Assembly: GCA_004335835.1 (NCBI GenBank)
Contig: RWJK01001359.1
Location: forward strand, 1-64,000
From: Scenedesmus sp. ARA3
Taxonomy: Eukaryota > Chlorophyta > Chlorophyceae > Sphaeropleales > Scenedesmaceae
Direction: 5' to 3'
Length of the DNA stretch: 64,000 nucleotides
The translations under genes were made by a program, and so were the position numbers. A model generated the notes under the pieces. That model did not search any database. It had not been told where the DNA came from and saw nothing but the letters and a program-made list of their open reading frames with translations. Shown here in pieces: positions 35,704-47,783 of the stretch. The number at the start of each line of letters is the position of its first letter. Within the stretch, counting starts at the first letter, position 1.

Positions 35704-38679
35704 GCAACAAGACGCATCCCAGCTATCATTGTGCAGGCTCTCTACGCCTGGTGTGGGTGTGGCTGCTTTCATTGCTTCCATACATCAAGCAGGCATGAAC
35801 AGTTTGTTGGCCGCGCGGCTGCATAGGCAAGGTCTTGGCAGGTTGCAATGCCCAAGCACGGGTGCATGCTGCGTGTGCTGTGTGGCTGCTGTCGCAGGTG
35901 TCAGAAGCCATGAAGCCTTACATCTACGAGCTGTTCGGGTGAGCTGGCAGCAGCAGCAGCAGCAGCGCAATGCAGGTCCACTGGCGCAGGCCATGCAGCC
36001 ATGATCATCATGTTGCAATTCGAGCCACAGCAACAGGCATCGTCAACATTGTTACACCAGCCAAGCTTCAGCAACATGCACGCCATGCAGGCATGGCAGT
36101 ATGCTGCTCGCGGCAGCCTGTGTTCATCATGCGCAAGCCTGCTTGCAGCTGTAATTCTATTAGCTGCTTGCTTTGTGACACAGCAGCTGACTTTGCTGGA
36201 GTTGTGCTGTTTGTCCTGCAGGAATCCATCCAGTGTGCACGCATACGGCCAGCAGGTGCGGCAGCAGCAGCAGCGATCTGCCTTATGGCTGTAGCACTGT
36301 CAGCAGCTAGCAAAAGCATTGCTGTCAGGCAGCATGCCAACAGCTAAGCTGCCTTGCAGCAGTGTCTTGGGGCTTGTTCTCTAATGCAATGTTCAGGCAG
36401 GGTTCACTCTTCACTCTGCAGACTGAGCGAGGTAGAATGACAGTTGGGCTGCTTGCAGAAGCAGCTTTGGCATGACCAGTTGCGTAATCCCAGAGGCGGT
36501 ATTGCATGCCTGCTTAACATGCACTGCTGACAACAAGCTTGTGCGCTTGCTTTTGTCCTGTCTGCGTGCAGACACGTGCAGCTGTGGACAAAGCAAGACA
36601 GCAGGTGGGGCCAGCCTTCTTGTGCAACATGACAGCGATTGGTATTTTGGAAGGGCTTGGCATGCTGCCAGAGAAACATCACCCCTCAAAATCAACCATG
36701 CACACAGCTATTATGGCAGCTGCATTTTTGCAGCCCTGCATCTCCTCCTGTGCTTGCAGCTGCTGCTGTTACATCTCATGCTGGCCCGCCGGCAGCGCAC
36801 ATGTCATGCTATCCCGCCTGAACGCACAATGCGCTGCTGCTGCTGCTGCTGCAGGTTGCTGGCCTGATCAACTGCAGCCCTGATGAGGTGGCCTTCACCT
36901 CCTGCGGCACTGAGAGCGACAACTGGGCGGTGTGGGGCGCGGTGATGGCGCGCAGGGGCAGCAGCAGCAGCAGCAGCAGCAGCCAGCCGGGCCTGCCGCA
37001 TGTTGTCACCTCGCAGATCGAGCACCCGGCAGTGACGGCCTGTCTGCGGAGCATGGCTGAGCAGGTGAGCCGTGGCAGGGGCTTGTTCTTGGATTATGAG
37101 TGCTGTTGGCCAAGCGTGCTGCTGTGTAGTGCCTGTGTGCTTAGATGCTGCTGTTGATGTGAGACAGCGAGTAGCACGGCAGCAGATGTGGCTGCGTGAT
37201 GTGCCGGCTGTGACGCCCGGCAGCGTTCCGTGCTTGCTTCGCTGCATACAGCAGCGTGCCATGATTTGATGAGGTGGTGCCAGCTGTGCTGATCTCTCAC
37301 TATACGTCTCATGGCCCATCTGTGCTGCTGCTGCTGCTGCTGCTGTTGGATGCAGGGCCTATGCACCTTCACGGCAGTGCCTGTTGATTCACAGGGCCTC
37401 ATCTCTGTCACCGATGTGGTATCTGCCCTCACACCCAACACAGTACTCGTCACCATCATGCACAGCAACAACGAGGTCGGCTCGCTGCAGCCCGTTGCAG
37501 CCATTGCAGCAGCGGTGCGGCAGGCAGCGCCGGGCTGCCTGGTGCATAGTGATGCAGCGCAGAGCATGGGCAAGGTGGCTGTGGATGTGCAGCAGCTTGG
37601 GGTGGACCTGCTGACGCTGGTTGGGCACAAGTTTGGCGCGCCAAAGGGCGTGGCGGCGCTGTACATCAGGTGAGCGGAAGTTGAATGCGCTTGAGGTATG
37701 CGGCGCATAATACAGTCGGGGTAAGGTACCTGGTACGCGTGTGTGTCACTGTCCTAGTGCTGTAGCCTCTGCACATCTGCACTGGTAGCTGTTACGCTGT
37801 TTTCTTATACTCCCTGTCCATGCCACTGCTGCTGCTGCTGCAGGCAAGGCGTGCAGCTGGCCAACCTGCTCAGCGGCGGCAGCCAGGAGCGCGGACGGCG
37901 CGGCGGCACAGAGAACGTGCTGCTGCTGGCCGGCCTGGGCGCTGCGGCTGAGCTGGCCCAGCTAGAAGCAGACGCCACAGCAGCACACATGCGCAGCATG
38001 CGGGACAGGCTAGCTGCAGGGCTGCTGGCCGCACTCCCGCGGCATTTGGTGCGCATCAATGGGCCGCAGGATTCGGCGCTGCAGCTGCCAAATACGCTGA
38101 GCATCAGTGTGAAAGGCTTGAGTGCGCCAAGTTTGCTGCAGATGCTTGCGCAGAAGCTGGCGGCATCTGCGGGCGCGGCGTGCCACAGCAGCCACGGGCC
38201 GGCGGTGTCGCCTGTGCTGCAGGTGCGTGGGAGGCGGCGATGACAGAAGGTGGCGGAGACACAGGCACAGGTTTTATCAGCATGTAGCTGCACCAGCCTG
38301 CTGGCAACAGCGATGCTATGCAGCTTTCTAGCATATGGCGGATGTGAAAGAGCACAATGCAGCTAAGTGCACATGCTTGGCAGCATGCCTGACATATCTA
38401 CGACAGTCCATCTGGCACCAGCCGCGCACCATATCTGCATTTCTGAGTTCTTGTTGCCGCTGTATGTTCATCCCCGTGTCTCCTTTTCTCTTGCAGGCGA
38501 TGCGGCTGCACCCGGACTACGCAGTAGGCACGCTGCGGCTGTCCACTGGGCGCCACACCACAGCGGATGAGGTGGACAGGGCGGTGACGCTGATCGTGGG
38601 GGCAGCGCGCAAGCAGGGGCTGGAGTTTGGCAGCAGCGGCAGCAGCAGCGACACAGCAAATGGCACTGCAGCACATTAG
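35243..38679 (+). CDS. Cysteine desulfurase / selenocysteine lyase-like PLP enzyme
   Basis: Exons 35243-35468, 35606-35637, 35898-35938, 36222-36255, 36572-36604, 36855-37064, 37356-37669, 37844-38222 and 38497-38679; 483 residues. Four exons are only 32-41 bases, but phases join perfectly. ATG 35243 gives an Arg/Ser-rich organelle leader; ATG 35387 is an alternative without it. Class V aminotransferase motifs: [66 protein letters not shown], the PLP lysine in [11 protein letters not shown] (about 284), [14 protein letters not shown] and the catalytic Cys in [11 protein letters not shown] (about 410). The family takes S (or Se) from Cys/Sec as an enzyme persulfide for Fe-S or selenium supply. 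The VGHK..P, GGSQER and GAACHS.HG motifs resemble selenocysteine lyase more than NFS1/IscS or SufS; this sub-assignment is inference. Confidence 0.93.
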
Positions 38680-40275
38680 GGCTGAGGCATGCACGCATTG
38701 GGTCAGCTTCAGCAACGGGCGCAGTCCTGCTTTTGCCGTGGCTGTTGTTGCTAGACGCGGTTTTGTTGTGTTTGACTGCACTGCTGAAGTGTCTGCTTGA
38801 GTCGTTGAGGGGGCAGTCATAGGCAGGGGCTGTACAGGGGCGCATCTGTAGCTAGATGTGGGACAGGGCTTTGTGGCTATCAGCTGTGGGGCTGTTGCTG
38901 AGGCGGTTGTTGCAAACTCGTTGCTTTGCTTTGACGGTGATCTGTTTGGTTCATCTGTGGATACGTGTGACACGTTTGCTTGCTTCACCATCTGTGCAAA
39001 TGGCCTCCCTGCGCACATGGTCCTGCTGTGTATAATTTGCTGCACGAGCTGTTGGGCATGTATGGCTGTGATGACGGCATGGACGTTCCTCAGCATGGGC
39101 CGCCACCTCTGCCGCAGTGCCCACGCTAGGTCGTGTGTGCATGCCAGTGCATGTACCTGACATGTACATAGTCCCAAACCCTTTTGTACAGCTTGTTGGC
39201 TGAGTTGTTGCCAGTTGTAGTTGGGTTGTAGTTGTTCTGCAGCTTTGAAGTTGCCCTCCAGCGCCTGTGCAGTAGTTGCAGGCTGTGGAACACCCTGTGT
39301 TGTTTGTTGGTGTCCTGCAAGCGGCTGCTGAGGAGGCAAGGCCTTGGGAGCACTCCAGGCTGTTTGGCAGCGGTGCAGTGCTCTGCTGGTCACACACACG
39401 ATCAGCTACTGTATGTTAACTGGCGCTGTGACTCACAGCAGGTTCGGAACCTGCTGATACGCTGTGTGTGCCCAGCATTCAGGCAGCTGGCATTACACGC
39501 GTGCTGTCTTCGCATCTGCTGTCAACGGCGGTGCTGGGTTGGGACCCAGCCCTGGACCTGACAGCACATGCAAAGAAACTCACTCATGTTGGATCATCGA
39601 GGCACGTTGCCAGAAGCCGCGGTTGGGCTGATGGGTATGTGGCTGTTCATCTGTTGACTCTGCAGCGTTGTACTGCTGGCGTGTTGGCGCAGTGGACATG
39701 TCTCTACTGAACTGGGCTGGTGCGGGTCAGCTTCGGCTGGCTGTGTGTCACTGTGGGAGATGCAGCACCAGCGCCTGGCAATGTATCAGGCCAGAGCTGT
39801 TCAGCCGCCTGACTTGTGTTGACAGTCATATTTTCACCTTCATAGACCTGACAACAGCATATTGGGAGTGTTTCTCCGCACGTTTGAGTGGCTTTGTCAG
39901 GCCGGACTGGCAAACATCAAACTTGGACAAGCCAATTGTCTGACGACCTGCGTCTGAGGTTCCAGGTGCATGCAGTTATCGAGCATCCATTCATATATCA
40001 TGGAAAGGCTTTTGAATGGCTTGGATTGCAGTGGCTGGCCCAGAATACCACCTTGGGAAACCCTGGTTATGTGCCTCGACATAGTCCGATGTGGCAGGCT
40101 GGTATTTGCACATCCAGCACCGGGCAAGATCTTGATGCAGCTTCAGCCGTCCGTAAAGATACTCAAGAGGCTGCTGCATAGCTTCAGCTTTCAATTGATC
40201 GCTCCTGTGTCTTGCCATCTGTCTTGCCTCCTTCCCGCATGTCGACGAACTAGAACTTCTCCTTTCGTCCCAGAA
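38680..40275. other. Intergenic region, no gene supported
   Basis: 1.6 kb between two plus-strand genes. A 333-codon frame on the minus strand (39399 to 38398) overlaps the last desulfurase exon but begins at GTG, has no domain and is probably chance. 39700-40275 is compositionally calmer and likely contains the promoter of the LamG gene. Confidence 0.4.
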
Positions 40276-41231
40276 ATGCAAAAGGCAGTGCTCTGTGGGC
40301 TGCTGCTGGCGTGCCTAGGAGCAGCAGCAGGTGCTTCCCTAGCTTACAAGCAGCACTTGCACTTGTTCGGCGCCAAGGCAGAGAAAAAGACTCGACTTAA
40401 GAAAGCGAATATGAATGCAGTTCCATGCATAGCCAAGCTTCGTGTGTTGGAGCAGCAGTGAATGGTGTGTCCAAGCGTGTTCTGATGGCCATTGCCTTGC
40501 TCGTGATGCCGCGCAGGCGTCACAGTATCTTCTCCAGGTGGAGCGGGCCATGCGTTGCTGTTTAGGGACCATGTGGTGCTCAAGAAGGACTTCAAGGTGG
40601 GTGGGCTAGCCGAGCCTCTCCGCATGCTCGCAGTGCACCAGCTGCGCACTCTGCATCTCGCCATGCCTTAAAACGCTTGATCTTCACGGCTAGCTTCATG
40701 CACGCTGGTCGGCGGGGCTGGGCAAGCTACTGACACCGTGTCACTGATGCTTTGGAACCACTCGGAACTGCTGCTGCCTGGCATCAGGACTTCCCCACCA
40801 CAGCAATGACCTTTGAGGCATGGGTCAGCTCCTCAGACTTCTGCCACGCTGGTGAGAGTCTGTTGCACAGCAGCAGCAGGAGCCCAGCATCGCAGGCTGG
40901 CAGCTCAGGGCAACAGCAGCACACACCCGCTGGTGCCGGGCACTAGGGCTTCGGCAGCTTGCAAGCTGAACACGCGCTTTCAGAATTTGTGTATGGCTTT
41001 TTCTATGGCTGCTGTCTGTGGAACCTGGAAAAAAAGCAAGGCGTTTGCATGCTACAACAGCACACAATGTGCTTGTTGCTGCAAGCAAAGCTTGAAGTAC
41101 AGTGGCAGCAGCGCCTGCCCTGCAAGGCCCAGCCTTGGCAGGGAAGGGAGTCTAGCATGGATGCCGCTGCAGCGGGCGTGAGGGCTGCTTGCACTGCCAA
41201 CGGGCTGGGGCAGATGCGGGGTTGCAGCCGG

Positions 41232-41267
<36 letters not shown>

Positions 41268-41603
41268 GTCATCTGAAGCATGTCAGCAAAGCCCAGGGGC
41301 AGGCAGTGCAACTGGTAGCTATGCTTAGGTTTATGTTTGCGGAAGCGCCGCGCAGCGGCTTGCAGTGCTGATTTGCGGCTGCCGCATGTGTGCTGTGTGC
41401 TGTGCTGCTGCTGCTGTAGGCACCATCATGTCATACGCCAAGGACAGCAAGTCTACAGATGACAACCAGCGCATTGCAGATTTCAACCACTTTGTCATCT
41501 TTGACCCACGCAACTTGTTGGCGTGCCATGACGTGAGTGGGGCGAGCTGGAGTGTCATTTGACAGGGCGGCAGCACAGCATGCCTGGAGCTTGTGCAGCA
41601 GCT

Positions 41604-41649
<46 letters not shown>

Positions 41650-42552
41650 CAGCATGGATTGGCGCCAACAGCAGCAATATTAGTAATGTAATGCAACAGG
41701 CTGGAACAGTGTGATGGGCAGTGGCAGCAGCCCAGCAGCACTTGTATCACGCAGCAGCAATGCTTCCGATCCGCCACGCTGCCACGCCTTTGCTCACTCG
41801 CCACTCTGTGATGCCTATGCACACCCGTTGCTTTGCCTACTGTTGCACTTACTCCCACTGCAGTTTAAGTACATTGACTTGAAGCCTGACCTCAAGAACG
41901 AGTCGTGCCACGCCAGCTACTGGAACGTGAGCAAGCTGGACACCACAGCAAAGTATGTGGAGCGTGACGGCCAGTGGCACCACCTGGCGGTGTCCTGGTC
42001 AACTGCTGACGAGGGGTTGACCAAGATCTACTGGGACGGGCTGCTGGTGGCGAGTGCCTACAGCCACAAGACGCAGCCGCTGGAGCCGGGAGGCGCCTTC
42101 ATGCTGGGCGCGGAGCAGGTGGGGCTGGGTGGATTGGTGGGCGATTGCTGTGTCGCCTGCGGCATGTGCTGCTGCAACAGAGCAGGTGCAGCGCTGGAGG
42201 GCTCACCTGGCATGCTCAGTTAGGTATCAACTGCTGAACCCCTTGTACTAACGCTGGCATATACTTGTCTGTAACCTTGCCTCGCTGCCGCAGGACTGCT
42301 TTGGCGGCTGCACCGACCCCAGCCAGGGCTTCTACGGCATGATGGACGAGGTGCGCATCTGGAAGACGGTGCGCAGCCAGGACGACATCATCCGCCACAT
42401 GCGCTGGGCCTCCGGGCTGGAGAACAACGCAGACCTGATCGCGTACTGGCAGTTCAACGACCCCGACAGCGACAACGGGCAGTTCAGGTGCGGCTGTGGG
42501 TGCAGCGGCATGCACAGCAAGCGGCAAGCGGTGTTGCGGGCAGGATGGCAGC

Positions 42553-42590
<38 letters not shown>

Positions 42591-42728
42591 CACTGGCCGC
42601 AGTAGAAGTGACCTGCCGGCCATGCCTGGCTTACAGCTCCAGGCGTGCTCCTGCAGCTGCACCTAGTGCATCAATCTACGCAGTGGCTAATGTCAGCTCG
42701 CTCTACAATCTCGCACCTGCTGATACAT

Positions 42729-42774
<46 letters not shown>

Positions 42775-43174
42775 AGGCGCCACGTGATCGCCAAGGACTC
42801 CTCGGGCAAGGGCAACGACCTGTCGCTGCTGAGCAGCCCCTCCCGCATGGACACGGAGATCAAATCAGGGGGCAACGCGCTGCGCACCGGCAGTTTGAAT
42901 TTCAAAAACAACGTGGCGCTGAACAAGGCGGTGAAGGGCATGCCTGAGAAGAGCTTCAGCGTGGAGTTCTGGGCACGCAGCAAGAAGCTGGACAGCAACA
43001 AGCCTGACATGCAGGTGCGGGGCGGTGGCGGGCTGCCTGGCTGTGTCTATAATTCTCACTGTTGACTCTTGTGTATTGATGCTAGTTGGTGGCAGCAGAG
43101 CCAGAGCAAGTGGCGTTGATGCTGTCAAAGGTGCCGTGTGAGCAAGCGGATGCTGAAGCCATGCATGCTGCTGC

Positions 43175-43214
<40 letters not shown>

Positions 43215-46200
43215 CCTGCAGGAGAAGTTTGCGCAGATCTTCAGCTATGCCGCGCAGCACGCCACAGACGTGGACGGCGGGCCTGACTTCATGGACGATG
43301 CTATCCGCATTGAGAGGTGCGGGCAGCAGCTGCAGCAGCAGCAGCGACAGTGGCAGCAGCAATGCAGCACAGCATGAGCAGCTGTGTGCATGATGTGTGA
43401 CGACAGCCTAGGCAGCAGCAGCTGCAGTGGTTGCTGGCAGGCACAACCAGGGGCCAATGTTACACCTGCAGCAGCATGAGCAGTAGCATGAACAGAACAT
43501 TTGAAGCTCTTCTGATCACTGACTGTGCTGAACAGCAGAAGCAGAAGCAGGGATGGGTGTTGCTGCTGTACTGCATGCGTTGGCCTGCTTGTGGCCTTTG
43601 AGTGCGCTGTGTTGCTGTTGCTTGCCCGTCTGTTACTCGTATCTTAAACTCGTATCATCAAACAACCACAAACTCCGTGTTCCTGCAGGTACCTGGAGGA
43701 CTTCAGCAGCAGGCTGGGTGACGCCAAGGCCACCTCCACGCGCGGCGCCATCAGCGTGCACATCAACTCCAACGAGCACACAGACAGCACGCACGCGCAG
43801 AACTGGATCGACTTCGACGCGCAGTGGTGAGGCCGCGTTACGCACCACCAGCTGCGCAGCTGCAGCAGCTATTCTAGCCGGAGCTTGCTGCTTTATGCCC
43901 TCTGCTGCGGTGTGCGTCTTGCACGTGACACTCCTCACCCTCCCTGCCACACCACGCGCCACGCGCAATCCTCTCATCGTCTCTCATTTCCTGCAGGCTT
44001 GATGACGAGTGGCACCACGTGGCTGTCACCTGGAGCTACGATGACGGCGTCACCCGCATGTACCTTGACGGCACGCCCAAGACGGCCTTCTGGAAGAACA
44101 GCGGCGGCATGCTGGACGACAAGCCAGCCAGCCAAGGCGGCGTGGACCCCAGCCTTGCAGCACGCACGGCACGCAGCCAGACAGGCAGCCTGGTGCTCGG
44201 ACAGGTGCGCAGATTGGTGCAATTTGTTTGTTTGTGCATCGTTAGGAGGTGGTTGCGTTGTTCTTGCATGCATCTGCGTTGTTTTTGCATGCATTTGTGT
44301 ACGGGTGCCGAGCAGCACGGTTGCTGGACGACAAGCCGGCCAGCCAGGGCGGCGTGGACCCCAGCCTTGCGGCACGCACGGCGCGCAGCCAGACAGGCAG
44401 CCTGGTGCTGGGACAGCTGCGCAGAGTGGTGCAGCGGCGTGGGGCTGCGTAGGGTGTGGCTCATCTGCCCTTGCATTTTCGAATGGGTTCACACACGGCT
44501 GCATGGACTGCACACTCCTAGTCCTTGCAGGCTAGACGGTGCCCATGTTGCTGCTCGTAGTTTCTGACCTGCATATGCCGTTCCGGTGTACGTGTGTTTC
44601 ACCGGCTGCAGGACCAAGACTGCCCTGGCGGCTGCTTCAGCCCCTCCAACAGCTACAATGGGGAGCTGGCGGTGCTGCGCATCTGGGACCGCGTGCTGTC
44701 AGCAGATGACGTCAAGCGCAACATGGTGCGGGAGCGGCCAGACAGCGAGGCTGGGCTGGTGGGTCTGTACATCTTTGATGCGGAGGGGGCCAAGGCCAGC
44801 GCAGCAGGGGAGCCCGTGGCGACTGACCGCAGCGGTGAGTAGCAGCGGTGTTTGAGGATGTGTTTGGGTGCGGTGGAGAGGCGGATGTGCTTGCAGGGTT
44901 GGCAGTCGGGTGTGGGCAGCGGGGCTACATAATCAGGGTTGGGGGTGGCGTGGGATGTGCGTGGATTCCTCGTCTGTTGTCGCTGTACAATGTCTGTTGC
45001 GCTTGGCTCACCATGCTTGGCTCACCATGCTGTGCTGCTGTGCCTGCTGTGTACGCAACATTCTCGTTACCCCCCTGCAGCCAACAAGAACCACCTGGAG
45101 CTGCGCAGCAATGCTCACACGCTGTGCCTGCTGTGTGCGTGCTGCGTACCTGCCGCTCGTGCAACATTCTCATTCCCCCTTGCAGCCAACAAGAACCACC
45201 TGGAGCTGCGCAGCAATGCGCCGCAGTGGGTCTACTCCTACGCGCCGCTGGTCAAGCCAGACGGCACGCCAGTGGACCCCCCGGCAGCCGGCGCAGCAGG
45301 CTATGCGCTGGCGCTGCATGACAGACAGGTGCGGCTGGGGAGGGGGTGCTGCTGCTGCTGCTTCTGCCGCCCCTGCTGAGGTGTAGCAGTCATGGCAGCC
45401 TTGATGCTGCACTGTGCCGGCAACTGATTGCTTCGTGCAGCACTGCGTGAGAAAGTCCAGCACAGGTGAGCCTACTGAAACTGTCGGCGCCTTTGCTGCT
45501 GCTGCTGCTGCTGCCGGCTGCAGGTGCTGATCCTGCCCAATTTCCAGGACTTCCCCAGTGACGCGATCACGGTGGAGTTTTGGATGATGAGCGTGGACAC
45601 GTGCCGGCCCGGCGTGCCCTTCAGCTACGCGGTGGGGCAGTATGAGAAGGAGGACAACAGCTTCCTCATCTTCAACTACAACAGCTTGTGAGTGGGCAAT
45701 TTCAAACGGCTGCAATTGGATTCCATCCATTGCTTTGGTTTGATGGCTGGCCTGGCTGTGTGTTTTGGTTGTGTTTAGTGATTGAAATTGAAAACTGATT
45801 AGTGAGGCGTGTGGCGTGTCCTGGCAGCTGTGCTGGCTGCGGTGCGCTGTTCTTCGCAAAATGCACTGCTGCTGGCACTCTCTCCCTGTTGTTGACCTGC
45901 ACCACTTCATCTCTCCCAACCTTTTGCAGCGGCGTGAGTGTGATGGAGGATGAGGGCACGCTGGCCGACCACCTGTCAGGCGTGGCCGCCACTGACGGCC
46001 AGTGGCACCACGTGGCGGTCACCTGGGAGAGCAGCAGCGGCAGTGTTATCCTGTACCTGGACAGCCGTGAGGTGTGGCGGGTCACGCGCGGCAAGGGCAA
46101 GAAGATCCCCAGCGGGGGCACGCTGGTCATCGGGCGCGAGCAGGTGGGTTTAAAATGTGACATAGAGGTTTGAAGACGGAACGGTGGGAAGATGAGGGAG

Positions 46201-47783
46201 CTGAGGAGCTACATCAGGGTGATTGGTGGCTGGATTGGTAGCTGGAGGTGCAGGGCTGTGTCATGCATCGCTGTCACAGATGCTGTGCATGACACAGGAC
46301 AGCTGCATGCAGGGACGCAGTCAGATGCTGCCGTGCATGGATGCTGACCATTTTCTGCAAAGTTTAGTGCCCGTGTTCCTCTCCTTACTTCTGCTCCTGC
46401 AGGACTGCAAGGGCGGCTGCTTCGACTCTGCATCTGGCGCCGCGGGCAAGGTGTCTGTTGTGGATGACCAGGAGTACGGGCCGCAGGACTTCTTCGGCTT
46501 GATTGAGGAGATGCGCGTGTGGCGCGTGGTGCGCACGCCCGAGCAGATCAGGCAGGGCATGATCGCTGACGATGGGCGCGGCTCGGGCGGCAGCTTTGAT
46601 GGGCCGGGCATTGACAAGGACCACAAGGGTGAGCAAGGATGCTTGATGATGCTTGATGGTGCTTGTTTAGTGAGTAGCCTGGCTGTATTTCTGGGGGCTG
46701 GTTGGCACAATGTTTGTCGCTGACAGAAGGTGGCATTTGGGGTACAACATGCTGCCGAAGACTGGTACAGGTTTGCGCAGTCCGTCGTGTTGTCTGTCAG
46801 GCTGTTCATTGCGCACCGATTTTGATGACGGCACCATGCTGCTGCTGCTGCTGCTACAGACCTGGTGGCCTACTGGGACTTCAACAGCGGCGCCGGCTAC
46901 AGCATCAAGGACATCACCAACCACGGCCACGACCTCATCGCAGCACAACCCCCGCGCTGGGAGGTCGTGCGCTGGCTGTCCAACTGCGGCAATGGCGTCG
47001 TCGAGGGCGCCGAGCAATGCGACGATGGCGATACTGTGGACGGTGATGGCTGCAGCAGCTCCTGCAAGATCGAGCGTGGCTGGAGCTGCAGCGGGAACCC
47101 CAGCAAGTGCGTACAAGGGGGCGGCGGCGGCGGACCCCCTACGCCTGCGCCAGCACCTACCCCAGAGCCGAGGCCCACCCCGAGGCCTGCGGGCCCATCT
47201 GGTGGTGGTGGCAGCCATGCTGATGCGGCGGCGGGTGGCGGGAAGAAGCACGCCAGCGGCGGCAGCATTGCTGCTGCGGTGCTGGTGCCTGTGTTTGTGG
47301 CGGTGATGTGCGGCATGCTGTTTGCGTACCGGCACGCGGTGTACGAGCAGTTCCCGCAGGTGGGTGGTGCGGTGCTGGTGGTGGTGCGGTTTATGCCAGT
47401 GTGCAGTTTTTGGTGTTATGCGTTGCGGCATGCTGGAGCTAGCTAGCAGGCTGTCTTAATCGCTTTGAAGCGCTGCAAATGAGTGAGTAACGGTTTGCAG
47501 CGTCTGCTACCATGTGCAGCGATCAAGCCCCTCGCTGGCCATCATCACCTGCTGCTGCTGCTGTTGCTGCTGTCGTCGGGGGGGGTTTGCTTCGCAGGTG
47601 GAGTCTGCTGTGCAGTCGCTGCAGGCAGCAGTAGGCGGTGTGCTGCACAAGCCTGGCGGCTCGCGCTACGCTGCACTCTCGCTTGACCCTGAGGAGCTGG
47701 ACATCAGCCCAGAGTTCCTTAGCCCTACGCCTGCACGGCCGCCTGGCGGCAGCGGGCCTTACTCGCCCATGCCTGACCTGTGA
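40276..47783 (+). CDS. Type I membrane protein: three LamG-like modules plus myxobacterial-type disulfide repeat
   Basis: Seventeen exons: 40276-40330, 40517-40596, 40788-40851, 41420-41532, 41864-42118, 42294-42487, 42777-43014, 43222-43316, 43689-43826, 43997-44204, 44612-44834, 45186-45328, 45524-45687, 45930-46143, 46403-46628, 46860-47359, 47598-47783; 1031 residues. Residues 1-18 are a signal peptide (MQKAVLCGLLLACLGAAA). Three concanavalin/LamG-like modules follow (about 20-260, 260-560, 560-820). Each has a strand like SFSVEFWARS, then DGQWHHLAVSW / DDEWHHVAVTW / DGQWHHVAVTW, then EQDCFGGC / QDQDCPGGC / EQDCKGGC and an E(V/M)R(I/V)W block. The exon junction before DC falls in the same place in all three. 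Then comes CGNGVVEGAEQC..GDGC (about 846-887, the pattern of TIGR02232), a Pro/Gly linker, a membrane span (IAAAVLVPVFVAVMCGMLFAY, about 940-960) and a 70-residue cytoplasmic tail with several Tyr motifs. Probably a surface sugar- or matrix-binding receptor; ligand unknown. Confidence 0.85.
44111..44432 (+). repeat. Duplicated 3' edge of LamG exon 10
   Basis: The exon end (from GCTGGACGACAAGCC at 44111 to its donor at 44205) is repeated at 44323-44416 with ~95% identity, 212 bases downstream within the intron. In the copy the donor GTGCGCAG has become CTGCGCAG, so it cannot act as a 5' splice site. Confidence 0.9.
45037..45200 (+). repeat. Duplicated acceptor and start of LamG exon 12
   Basis: CTGCAG|CCAACAAGAACCACC occurs at 45076 and again 105 bases later (exon at 45186). 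The distance is 35 codons and the frame between them is open. Confidence 0.9.

Noticed and set aside
38398..39399. 333-codon open frame on the minus strand
   Set aside because: Starts at GTG, has no domain, overlaps the last desulfurase exon antisense, and GC-rich DNA with few stops gives such frames by chance.
39888..40281. Open frames on both strands before the LamG gene
   Set aside because: Neither has a domain and they overlap each other; the region is better explained as promoter.
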